Origin: DATEUP01 sp041485285
GTDB lineage: Archaea; Thermoplasmatota; DTKX01; DATEUP01
DNA length: 20,264 nucleotides
NCBI GenBank assembly: GCA_041485285.1
Contig: JBGPJF010000042.1
Span: 1 to 20,264, forward strand
Reading direction: 5' to 3'
The position numbers and the translations under genes are program-made. This document shows positions 6,809 to 13,046 of the stretch, in pieces (the stretch's first letter is position 1; every line of letters begins with the position of its first letter). The notes beneath the pieces are model-generated. The model made no database searches. It was not told where the DNA came from and saw nothing but the letters and a program-made list of their open reading frames with translations.

Positions 6809-7045
6809 TCACTTCTTCGCGGGCTTGTGCAGGCGGCGCAACATCAGGTTGTCCGCGGGGCCCTCGCGCTTCCCGTCGCGCGAGAGGCGGAATGCGCTGC
6901 CTGCAATGCCGCACTCGGAGCAGTACATGACTTCGTAGCGCATGCCGCCGACATTGATGATGTCAAGCGCAGAGTTCGTCGTTTTGCCGCAGTGGCGACA
7001 GAATTCCATGCTCTCTGTACGCGCGTTCGCGTCGGTGTCGGCCAT
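6809..7045 (-). CDS. Small zinc-ribbon protein, 78 aa
   Basis: Two CXXC knuckles, CRHC (about 16-19) and CSEC (about 42-45), separated by a short hydrophobic segment, form a zinc-ribbon fold typical of small archaeal proteins of unknown role. The C-terminal half is basic (FRLSRDGKREG, RRLHKPAKK), which would suit binding to nucleic acid or the ribosome; this is inference. The ATG at 7045 lies about ten bases after a transcript start predicted from the GATATATGC box at 7077-7087. A second in-frame ATG directly before FCRHC is also possible. Downstream on the same strand is tRNA-Met with its own promoter. Confidence 0.8.
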   Translation of the reverse strand: MADTDANARTESMEFCRHCGKTTNSALDIINVGGMRYEVMYCSECGIAGSAFRLSRDGKREGPADNLMLRRLHKPAKK

Positions 7046-7076
7046 TGGCGCACCCGGTGTCGGTTTTCCGGGAGGC

Positions 7077-7087
7077 GTGATATATGC
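7077..7087 (-). promoter_or_regulatory. TATA box of the zinc-ribbon gene
   Basis: The minus strand reads GCATATATCAC, the clearest TATA box in the window. It predicts a transcript start near 7056, about ten bases before the ATG at 7045. The core is nearly symmetric, so it might also fire towards the DUF309 gene, leaving a leader of about 80 bases. Confidence 0.6.
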
Positions 7088-7189
7088 TTTGGCTCACCGC
7101 TCCAACTGTGGACGAATCGTGGTCGCGAGGCGGCCGCAAGCGCCCTGCCTCCGCCAATTTCATTGCGCCGTGCGCGCTCGCGGCCGAAG

Positions 7190-7585
7190 ATGGAGGCCGA
7201 CGAGGAGCTGCGCCTGATGCAGGAAGGGGCCGACCTCTTCAACGCGGGGCGCTTCTTCGAGTGCCACGAGGTGTGGGAGGACGTGTGGAATGTCCAGGCG
7301 CCCTCCGAGCGCCACTTCCTGCAGGGGCTCATCCAGATCGCGGTGGGCTGCGAGCACTTCAACCGCGGGAACCTGCGCGGGGCCGTGGCGCTCCTTGAAC
7401 GCGGGCTGAAGAAGGCGCGCAAGTACGGCGCGAAGCACCGCGGCGTGCGCCTGGCGCAGCTGGACCGCGACGCCTCGGGGGCGCTCGCGGCCATCAAGAT
7501 GGTGCAGTCCGGCCAATTCAAGCCGGCCGAGGTGCGGCTCCCCTCCGTTGACTTCGACGCCGCGCAGTTCGTCGCGCGCGCATGA
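7190..7585 (+). CDS. DUF309 family protein
   Basis: The 131-residue product shows the DUF309 signature: LFNAGRFFECHEVWEDVW (about 16-33), then RHFLQGLIQIAVGCEHFNRG (41-60) and a GAVALLERGLKKA helix. DUF309 proteins are small all-helical proteins of unknown biochemical role; the conserved E-x-H-E and W residues line a pocket in known structures. The start is ATG 7190: the sequence before it in frame has no family similarity, and a CCAATTTCA patch (7155-7163) lies about 30 bases upstream, consistent with a leaderless message. The stop overlaps the next start (ATGA), so the gene is coupled to the large helical-repeat gene, suggesting a shared role. Confidence 0.9.
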   Translation: MEADEELRLMQEGADLFNAGRFFECHEVWEDVWNVQAPSERHFLQGLIQIAVGCEHFNRGNLRGAVALLERGLKKARKYGAKHRGVRLAQLDRDASGALAAIKMVQSGQFKPAEVRLPSVDFDAAQFVARA

Positions 7586-9345
7586 ACGGAATGGAGGTGC
7601 CGACGCCGATGCCCGAAACTCCGCGTGCGTTGCCCAAGCTCGAGCTCGACGTGGCCGCCGAACTCGAACGCGCGGCAGGCCGCTTTGAGGACATGGCGCG
7701 CGCCTCCGATGACGCGGCCCTCCCCGAAATTCGGGAGGCGCTGAACGCGGCCTTTGCGCGGTTCGACCTCCTGCGCGACTGCGAGGCGCCCGCCGAAGAG
7801 GTCGCCGCCGCCGCAAGGGCCGTGGCCCGCCTGGCGACGCGCGCGGCGACGCACGCCGATGCCGACGAAGAGGCGCCGCGGGCCATCGCCCTCGAACGCG
7901 CCGCCGTCGCGTTGCGCGCCGTGGGCGTCGAAGGCGAGGCGCGCTCGTTCTACCTCGAGGCCGCCGACCGCTGGCTCGACGCGGCCGACGACGACCGCGC
8001 GCGGGCCAAGGAGTTCTTGCTGCGCGCAAGCGACGCATTCGCCGGCGGCTTCGCGTTTGACCGGGCCGCCGGCTCCTACGCCCGCGCCATAACGATCGGC
8101 GAGGACCGCTTCGAGCCGGCGCGCTCGCTCCCGGCGTCCGCCGGCGCCCACCGGCTCAAGCTCGCGCTCCTGCTCATCGCGGCCGAGAAGATCCCCGAGG
8201 CCCGAGCGGTCAACGACGCGCTCACCGAGGAACTCACCAACTCGTTCGAGAAGAAAGTCGCCCGCGCCGACATGGAGGCCGCCTTCGACCGGGCCCGGGC
8301 GCTCTCGGAGGCCCACGCGCTCGCGGGGACCAAAGCGGGCGAACGCCAGGCGCGCACCGGGGCGGTCGACTTGGCGCTTGCGCTTGTCAAACGCGACGCG
8401 AAGGACGGCGCAGTGACCGCGAGCGCGGCCGAGTCGATTGCGTGGGCCAACGCCGCCGTTACCGAATCGCTGCGCACGCGCGACGACGCGCTCTTCATCG
8501 AGACCTGGCGGCGGGCCGCTCGCGCGGTGGCCGAAGCCGCCCTGGCCTTGCTCTCGGACGCGAGCCGCCCCCAGCGGTGCGGGGAGGGCGTGCGCCTCCT
8601 CTTCGAAGCGGGCCGGAGGTTCCAGCTTGCCGGCGACGAAGAGGCCTGCGACGAGTGCACGCGCCGCGCCTTCGAAGTGTCGCCGAAGTACTCGCCGGGC
8701 GACCGCCGCCCCCTCGACGAGGCGGCCTTCGGCCTGTTCCTTCTCAAGGGCCGCCGCGCCGACCCCGAGCAGGCCGAGGTGCACCTGCGCAACGCGCAGT
8801 CCCTTGCCAAGGCGCTCATCCAAGCAGCGGGCGTGTCCGAGGACCACCCGAGCGCGCGCCTGCGGCAACTCGCGTTCCGTGAAGCCTTCTACCGGCGCAA
8901 AGGCGACCTGAAGCGCCACCGCGAAACCCTCGACATCATGGCGGTCGCCGCCGCCGAGGGGGCCGCCGACGCCCTCAACCGCGCAGCCGGCCTCTACCGC
9001 TTGGGCAAGCATGCCCCCGCGGCCGAGGCCTTCGGCGAAGCGCTCGCGTACCTCGAGCGCGCGGGGGGCGACGAGGCGCTGCTGCGCCGAGCGCTCCACA
9101 TGCGGTCGCTTTGCCATGCGCTCACGGCCGCGACCGTGCCCGTCGAGAGTGCCGCCTCGCTTTTCGCCCGCCGACAGGCCCCCTTCGACCCGGCGGCCCT
9201 CGGCTACGAATGGCCGCGCATCGAGCGTGCGCTCTCGGAAATGGACCCGCCCGCGGAATTTGCAACGGCCCGCGACGCGCTCCAATTCATCAAGGGGCGC
9301 GCCCAAAAGGGGCGGGCCCCCCAACGCGGTGCGCTCAGTTCTTGA
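7582..9345 (+). CDS. Large helical-repeat (TPR-like) protein, 587 aa
   Basis: The product is an all-helical, Ala/Glu/Arg-rich protein with repeated amphipathic pairs of TPR character, such as RSFYLEAADRWLDAADDDRA (121-140), AGSYARAITIG (163-173) and LYRLGKHAPAAEAFGEALAY (471-490). No catalytic motif or membrane segment is seen. Residues 286-365 align without gaps to residues 211-290 of the product encoded at 10900. Further matches occur at FYRRKGD (436-442) versus FYRMLGD, and at the C-terminal ALQFIKGR versus ALDLIHGR. The gene starts at ATG 7582, overlapping the DUF309 stop; ATG 7591 is an alternative. Its 3' end overlaps the convergent receiver gene by 11 bases. A scaffold or protein-binding role, perhaps with the neighbouring receivers, is inference. 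Confidence 0.85.
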   Translation: MNGMEVPTPMPETPRALPKLELDVAAELERAAGRFEDMARASDDAALPEIREALNAAFARFDLLRDCEAPAEEVAAAARAVARLATRAATHADADEEAPRAIALERAAVALRAVGVEGEARSFYLEAADRWLDAADDDRARAKEFLLRASDAFAGGFAFDRAAGSYARAITIGEDRFEPARSLPASAGAHRLKLALLLIAAEKIPEARAVNDALTEELTNSFEKKVARADMEAAFDRARALSEAHALAGTKAGERQARTGAVDLALALVKRDAKDGAVTASAAESIAWANAAVTESLRTRDDALFIETWRRAARAVAEAALALLSDASRPQRCGEGVRLLFEAGRRFQLAGDEEACDECTRRAFEVSPKYSPGDRRPLDEAAFGLFLLKGRRADPEQAEVHLRNAQSLAKALIQAAGVSEDHPSARLRQLAFREAFYRRKGDLKRHRETLDIMAVAAAEGAADALNRAAGLYRLGKHAPAAEAFGEALAYLERAGGDEALLRRALHMRSLCHALTAATVPVESAASLFARRQAPFDPAALGYEWPRIERALSEMDPPAEFATARDALQFIKGRAQKGRAPQRGALSS

Positions 9346-9697
9346 GCACGTCCTCGATGGTCTTGAACAGCTTGTCCATCGGGAACGGCTTCTCGAGGAA
9401 GCCGACGGCCCCCACTTCTTGGCAACGGGTCTCCTGACTCACGTCCGCGGAGATGAACAGGACTTTCGCCGTCCGGTCCAACGCCATGATCTCGGCCGTG
9501 GCCTCCATCCCGTTCTTGATCGGCATCCGGTGGTCCATGATGATGAGGTCCGGCTTCTCCGCCATCGCCTCGAATTTCAGCACGGCCTCTTCGCCGTTGA
9601 ACGCCGTGTCCACGATCTGGTGGCCCACGATCCCGAGCAGGTCGGCGTAGAGGTCCTGCAAGTAGACCTCGTCGTCCACCACGAAGATTCGTGCCGT
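9335..9697 (-). CDS. Single-domain response regulator 1 (CheY-like), apparent ACG start
   Basis: The product is a receiver domain with nothing else: acidic pair in FVVDDEV, phospho-acceptor Asp in LIIMDHRMP, Ser/Thr position in LFISAD, and Lys in FLEKPF. It matches the two receivers encoded upstream almost without gaps. The other two begin M-G-K/E-[IV]-F-VVDDE; here the homologous first codon is ACG (9697-9695), preceded at seven bases by GGGGGG. The frame stays open to a GTG at 9784, but that codon and a TTG at 9772 lie upstream of the likely TATA box (9756-9765). No ATG, GTG or TTG occurs between the predicted transcript start (about 9734) and the domain. CTG at about 9724 is another option. 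Start confidence is low; gene confidence is high. Confidence 0.85.
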   Translation of the reverse strand, partial: TARIFVVDDEVYLQDLYADLLGIVGHQIVDTAFNGEEAVLKFEAMAEKPDLIIMDHRMPIKNGMEATAEIMALDRTAKVLFISADVSQETRCQEVGAVGFLEKPFPMDKLFKTIEDVLKN

Positions 9698-9755
9698 GCC
9701 ACTACCCCCCGTATCTTGCAGCCCTTTACTGCGGCCCGGCAACCGGTGCTGACGC

Positions 9756-9765
9756 GATAAAAAGG
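9756..9765 (-). promoter_or_regulatory. Probable TATA box of response regulator 1
   Basis: The minus strand reads CCTTTTTATC in a GC-rich setting, predicting a transcript start near 9734. It excludes the upstream in-frame GTG as the usual start codon. Confidence 0.5.
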
Positions 9766-9811
9766 TTATCAAGCGGCTGCACACGAGTGCAGAATCTCTG
9801 CGCCGGGTCGG

Positions 9812-10195
9812 TCACGGACTCACGTTCACCTGCGCGCCCTTCAGCGACACCGAGATTGCCGAAAACAGGACATCCATCGTGAAGGGCTTCTCGATGAACC
9901 CCACCGCCCCCGACTTCTGGTACTTCGGCTCCACCGTCGCATCCGCCGAGATCACGAGGATGCGTGCCTGCGGGTCGGCCGCGATGATTTCCCGCGTGGC
10001 GTCCAGCCCGTTCTTGATCGGCATGCGGTGGTCCATGATCACGAGGTCGGGGCGGTGGGCCAGCAAACGGAACTTGTCAACCGCTTCTTGGCCATTGAAG
10101 GCCGAGTCGACGATCTCGTGGCCGCCGGCGGGCAGCATCGCCTGGTAGAGGTCCTGGATGAAGACCTCGTCGTCCACAACGAAGATTTTCCCCAA
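9812..10195 (-). CDS. Single-domain response regulator 2 (CheY-like)
   Basis: The 127-residue receiver contains IFVVDDEVFIQDLY, the phospho-acceptor region VIMDHRMPIKNG, LVISADA and FIEKPF, so all key receiver residues are present. No DNA-binding or enzymatic output follows; a short tail (AQVNVSP) ends the protein. The start is TTG 10195, seven bases after GGGAGGG and aligning with the ATG of receiver 3. A TATA-like box at 10246-10255 predicts a leader of about 28 bases. By hand count it is about 60% identical to receiver 3. Such stand-alone receivers are phosphorylated by separate histidine kinases and act by protein contact; the kinase is not in this window. Confidence 0.93.
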   Translation of the reverse strand: MGKIFVVDDEVFIQDLYQAMLPAGGHEIVDSAFNGQEAVDKFRLLAHRPDLVIMDHRMPIKNGLDATREIIAADPQARILVISADATVEPKYQKSGAVGFIEKPFTMDVLFSAISVSLKGAQVNVSP

Positions 10196-10245
10196 AAGGC
10201 GGCCCTCCCGCGTAGAGCGGACGCTTGCTATCCAGGAAAAGCCCC

Positions 10246-10255
10246 AGATTAAAGC
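10246..10255 (-). promoter_or_regulatory. Probable TATA box of response regulator 2
   Basis: GCTTTAATCT on the minus strand predicts a transcript start near 10224 and a short leader that contains the GGGAGGG ribosome site. Confidence 0.5.
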
Positions 10256-10317
10256 GTTGTCCAATATTCCTGGGTGAATCTTCGCGTTTTGTGAGTGCCA
10301 GGAGCGTACCCGGGCCC

Positions 10318-10701
10318 TCAGACCGTGGCCGCCGGCGCGGAGGTCTCCAGGCAGGCCTTCATGGTGCGGAAGAGCGTGTCCATCGAGAAAGGTTTCTCAA
10401 GGAAGGCGAGGGCGCCCGCGGCGATCGCCTTGCTTTCGGCCGATGCGTCGGCGGAGATGAAGAGGACCTTCATCGAGGGGTCGGCCGCGCGAATCTCCGT
10501 GGTGGCTTGGACGCCATTCTTGATCGGCATCCGGTGGTCCATGATGATGAGGTCAGGCTTCCGCTTGAGTTTGCGGAACTTGTCGACGGCTTCTTGGCCG
10601 TTGTAGGCCGTTTCGATGACGGTGTGTCCGCCAAGGGTGAGGAGGTTGAGGTAGAGATCTTGGATGAAGACCTCGTCGTCCACGACGAAAACCTCTCCCA
10701 T
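10318..10701 (-). CDS. Single-domain response regulator 3 (CheY-like)
   Basis: The 127-residue receiver starts at a clear ATG (MGEVFVVDDE) and carries the Asp pair, phospho-acceptor Asp in LIIMDHRMPIKNG, FISADA, and FLEKPF. The tail (TSAPAATV) is short and has no output domain. It shares a 38-base stretch of identical DNA with receiver 1 around the phosphorylation site (10517-10554 versus 9513-9550), while receiver 2 differs there, which points to recent duplication or gene conversion. It has its own TATA-like box (10756-10765) and diverges from the second helical-repeat gene across a 198-base spacer. Order on the minus strand is 3, 2, 1. Confidence 0.95.
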   Translation of the reverse strand: MGEVFVVDDEVFIQDLYLNLLTLGGHTVIETAYNGQEAVDKFRKLKRKPDLIIMDHRMPIKNGVQATTEIRAADPSMKVLFISADASAESKAIAAGALAFLEKPFSMDTLFRTMKACLETSAPAATV

Positions 10702-10755
10702 GGGAATCCCAACGAGGCAGCGCTGGCTGTCTGTCCAGGAAGGGAAGGCCCCGTG

Positions 10756-10765
10756 GTAATAAACG
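10756..10765 (-). promoter_or_regulatory. Probable TATA box of response regulator 3
   Basis: CGTTTATTAC on the minus strand predicts a transcript start near 10734, about 33 bases before the ATG at 10701. Confidence 0.5.
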
Positions 10766-10858
10766 TCTCTGAGTGAGCAACGGAGGGTGCGGATAGTGCA
10801 CAGGGACGTTAGGGCCTCGAATTGAGCCGATTCAGGCGGCCCGCGGGGGCCCGAACCG

Positions 10859-10867
10859 CTTTATAGG
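10859..10867 (+). promoter_or_regulatory. Probable TATA box of the second helical-repeat gene
   Basis: CTTTATAGG predicts a start near 10889, leaving about eleven bases before GTG 10900. The intervening DNA is purine rich (GAGGACGAGGG). The rest of the 198-base spacer holds the opposite-facing promoter of response regulator 3 and no visible gene. Confidence 0.55.
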
Positions 10868-10899
10868 CTGGTCGACTCCCGAGGACGAGGGCGCCCCAA

Positions 10900-12381
10900 G
10901 TGATTCCAACCGACCGCGGGTTCGACCCCGTGCAGGCCGCCTACAACCTCACGCGCAAGAACCCGGCGGTTGACTGGGAAATCGAGATGCTCACCCACCT
11001 GAAGAACGGGAACTTCGATGGCGCGCGCAAGTGCGGCGTCCGGGCCGCGGAGATCAATGAGGAGCTTGCGAAGGCCCCCGAGGTCGACGCGAAGTCGGCC
11101 ACGGAGCACCTCATCAAGGCCGCGAGCCTCCTCGAGCAAGTCAGGGAGTACGCGCGGGCCGCGCAGGTGTACGCGGATGCCGTTGCGAAGGACCCGAACC
11201 CCGGGACGCGGCTCGTCGAGGGCGTGCGCGTGACCTCGCCGCTGCGGCAATTCGACCTCGAACTCATGGCAGGGCACGACTCGCACGCGCGGGGCCTCCT
11301 GCAGAAGGCGGCGAAAGCGGCCGAGGCGCGCCACGGCGAGCGCGTGAAGGCGGGCAAGCGCGTCGAAGCGCTCGACGACTCCGAGTTCATCGCCGAAGCG
11401 CACGAGAAGCTGAGGGACGCGGCAGCGGCAGGCGAATGGCGCCGCACGGCGGCCGAAGACGGCGCGGCCGCGGGCGAAGCGCTGCGCGCCAACGTTGAAT
11501 CAGGCCGGGGCGACCCCTACGAGGTCGCGCGGGCGGCCTTCGAGCGGGGGCTCACCAACGCCCTCCTGCTCAACGACGACAAGCTCCTCATCGCCCTCTT
11601 CCGCCGGCTGTCCGAGTCCGAGGCGAAGGCGGCGCGGACCCTTGCGGCCAAGGTCAACGAGAAGTGGGACGCGTTCCGCCCGATGGAATTCCTGATGGAA
11701 GCGGGCGTGCACTTCACGGTGCTTGGCGACGTGAAAGCGGCGGGCGAGATGCTCGCTCTCGCAGAACCCCTCGTGCTCACCCACTGGAAAGACCAGCGCG
11801 GCCCGACGTACTACAAGCTGCGCGCGCACCTCGCGATCATCGCTGGCCACCGCGACCAGGCGGAGGAGTGGCGCAACAAGTACCGGGCAGAATTCGAGCG
11901 GAAGGAGCGCTTCAGCGATGATGTCGCGAAGCCCATCCACCTCGAATTCGACGAGGAGTTCTACCGGATGCTCGGCGACGAGGCCGCGTACCGCAAAACG
12001 CTTGTCGAGATCTGCAGGACGCTCGAGCCCGGCATGCGCGAGGTCTTCGAGGGCGTCGACCGGATGATCGAAGAGGGCCTCTTCGTGCAGGCGCGCAAGC
12101 CGCTCGACGAACTGGGCCTCGAGTCGAAGGACCAGCGCATCTGGCGGCTGCTGTCGGCCTACGTGAATTGGCGGGCCAAAGTGGACGCCAAGACTGCGCG
12201 CGAAGGCGACCCGAAGGCGTTCGAGGACCACATGTGGCACGAGATCCACCCATTCCGGACGCCTCGCCAGGGGCTGCAGTGGGCCGCCGTGATGGAGACC
12301 CTTGGAGCCGAAGAGGACCCGATCGACCTCTACCCGCTGCCGCGGGCGCTTGACCTCATCCACGGCCGCAGGGCCGCTTGA
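10900..12381 (+). CDS. Second helical-repeat (TPR-like) protein, 493 aa, paralogue of the gene at 7582
   Basis: The product is all-helical and highly charged, with no signal peptide or membrane helix. Repeat-like units include WEIEMLTHLKNGNFDGARKC (26-45), LEQVREYARAAQVYADAV (78-95) and KLRAHLAIIAGHRDQAEEW (306-324). Residues 211-290 align gap-free with 286-365 of the 587-residue protein; the clearest matches are LTNALLLNDDKLLIALFRR versus VTESLRTRDDALFIETWRR, and MEAGVHFTVLGD versus FEAGRRFQLAGD. FYRMLGDEAAYRKTL and the C-terminal RALDLIHGR also match. The start is GTG 10900, just after the predicted transcript start. It lies upstream of two small genes on the same strand. A signalling scaffold linked to the three receivers is inferred from position. 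Confidence 0.87.
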   Translation: MIPTDRGFDPVQAAYNLTRKNPAVDWEIEMLTHLKNGNFDGARKCGVRAAEINEELAKAPEVDAKSATEHLIKAASLLEQVREYARAAQVYADAVAKDPNPGTRLVEGVRVTSPLRQFDLELMAGHDSHARGLLQKAAKAAEARHGERVKAGKRVEALDDSEFIAEAHEKLRDAAAAGEWRRTAAEDGAAAGEALRANVESGRGDPYEVARAAFERGLTNALLLNDDKLLIALFRRLSESEAKAARTLAAKVNEKWDAFRPMEFLMEAGVHFTVLGDVKAAGEMLALAEPLVLTHWKDQRGPTYYKLRAHLAIIAGHRDQAEEWRNKYRAEFERKERFSDDVAKPIHLEFDEEFYRMLGDEAAYRKTLVEICRTLEPGMREVFEGVDRMIEEGLFVQARKPLDELGLESKDQRIWRLLSAYVNWRAKVDAKTAREGDPKAFEDHMWHEIHPFRTPRQGLQWAAVMETLGAEEDPIDLYPLPRALDLIHGRRAA

Positions 12382-12393
12382 GCCCCCGGGGGC

Positions 12394-12642
12394 GTGCGCG
12401 TGGGGATCTCGCTTTTCCCGCGGAAGAAGAAGCAGGAGGAGCCGGCCGCCTCAACCGCTGCTGCGCCGGCCGCGCCGCCGACCAAAGTCGAGGGGCCCGA
12501 ACGGCTCACGGCCAACGACTGGGCGAAAAAGCTGAACTTCAATGAGGTCGCCGCCGAACGCGCCGCGATGCGTGCGGGGAAGTGGCATGATCTTTTTACA
12601 GAGCAGGAATTCCTTGACCTCATCAGGACGGCGAGCGTGTAA
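12394..12642 (+). CDS. Small protein with basic N-terminus and Ala/Pro linker, 82 aa
   Basis: I do not recognise a family. The product begins with a basic ISLFPRKKKQEEP segment, then an Ala/Pro/Thr linker (about 18-30), then a compact helical C-terminal part (LTANDWAKKLNFNEVAAERA, then WHDLFTEQEFLDLI). GTG 12394 or GTG 12400 could start it; the second gives MGISLFPRKKK. It follows the helical-repeat stop by twelve bases and is probably co-transcribed. The N-terminal LFPRKKK resembles the MFGKSKRK start of the next small protein, as if both used a similar tether, though this is too short to prove relatedness. Confidence 0.6.
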   Translation: MRVGISLFPRKKKQEEPAASTAAAPAAPPTKVEGPERLTANDWAKKLNFNEVAAERAAMRAGKWHDLFTEQEFLDLIRTASV

Positions 12643-12668
12643 CGCGCAAGAAAGGGGGTGGATGTTGG

Positions 12669-13022
12669 ATGTTCGGAAAGTCAAAGCGGAAGGAGCGGGA
12701 GGCCGCGTTGGCGGAGGCGCGCGCGCGGCGCGAACGCGCGAAAGAGTCCGCTCCGGTGGCGGCGGCCCCCGACGAAGTCACTGCAAAGGCCTACGCGATC
12801 ATGGCGAAGATGGGCCCCCCCAAGAATCATGCCGAAATGACGCGCGAAGAACTGGTCGCGGCCTTGGAGAAAAGAAGTCAGGCTCTGGCCAAGCTATGGG
12901 ACGTGTATGACCGCCTTGAAACTGATAACAAGGACTTGCGCAAGCGGATCGAGCTCCTCGAACAACAGAACACGGCGGGACCACCACCCAAGGTGGCCCG
13001 CGAGGCCGGACAGGACCGCTGA
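12669..13022 (+). CDS. Small coiled-coil protein, 117 aa
   Basis: The product has a basic, helical N-terminus (FGKSKRKEREAALAEARARR), an Ala-rich linker (about 28-36), a middle helix (EVTAKAYAIMAKM), and a C-terminal coiled coil (about 62-100) ending in DNKDLRKRIELLEQQN. No catalytic motif or known domain is seen. ATG 12669 is preceded by AAAGGGGGTGG at good spacing. It follows the 82-residue gene by 26 bases and probably belongs to the same transcript as the helical-repeat gene. The stop is 24 bases from the convergent oxidoreductase gene. A partner-binding or oligomerising role is inference. Confidence 0.65.
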   Translation: MFGKSKRKEREAALAEARARRERAKESAPVAAAPDEVTAKAYAIMAKMGPPKNHAEMTREELVAALEKRSQALAKLWDVYDRLETDNKDLRKRIELLEQQNTAGPPPKVAREAGQDR

Positions 13023-13046
13023 GGGCTCCGTGCGCGACGGGTCGGC

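Noticed and set aside
6844..9324. Very long minus-strand open frame (826 codons)
   Set aside because: It runs antisense to the DUF309 and helical-repeat genes, has low-complexity Gly/Arg-rich composition and shows no domain. It is an expected by-product of high GC.
9335..9784. Receiver 1 starting at GTG 9784
   Set aside because: The added 29 residues have no match in the paralogues, and the best TATA box lies downstream of this codon. Kept only as an alternative.
9335..10701. The three receiver genes as a CRISPR or other DNA repeat array
   Set aside because: The similarity follows codon structure and covers whole domains. These are duplicated genes, not short direct repeats.
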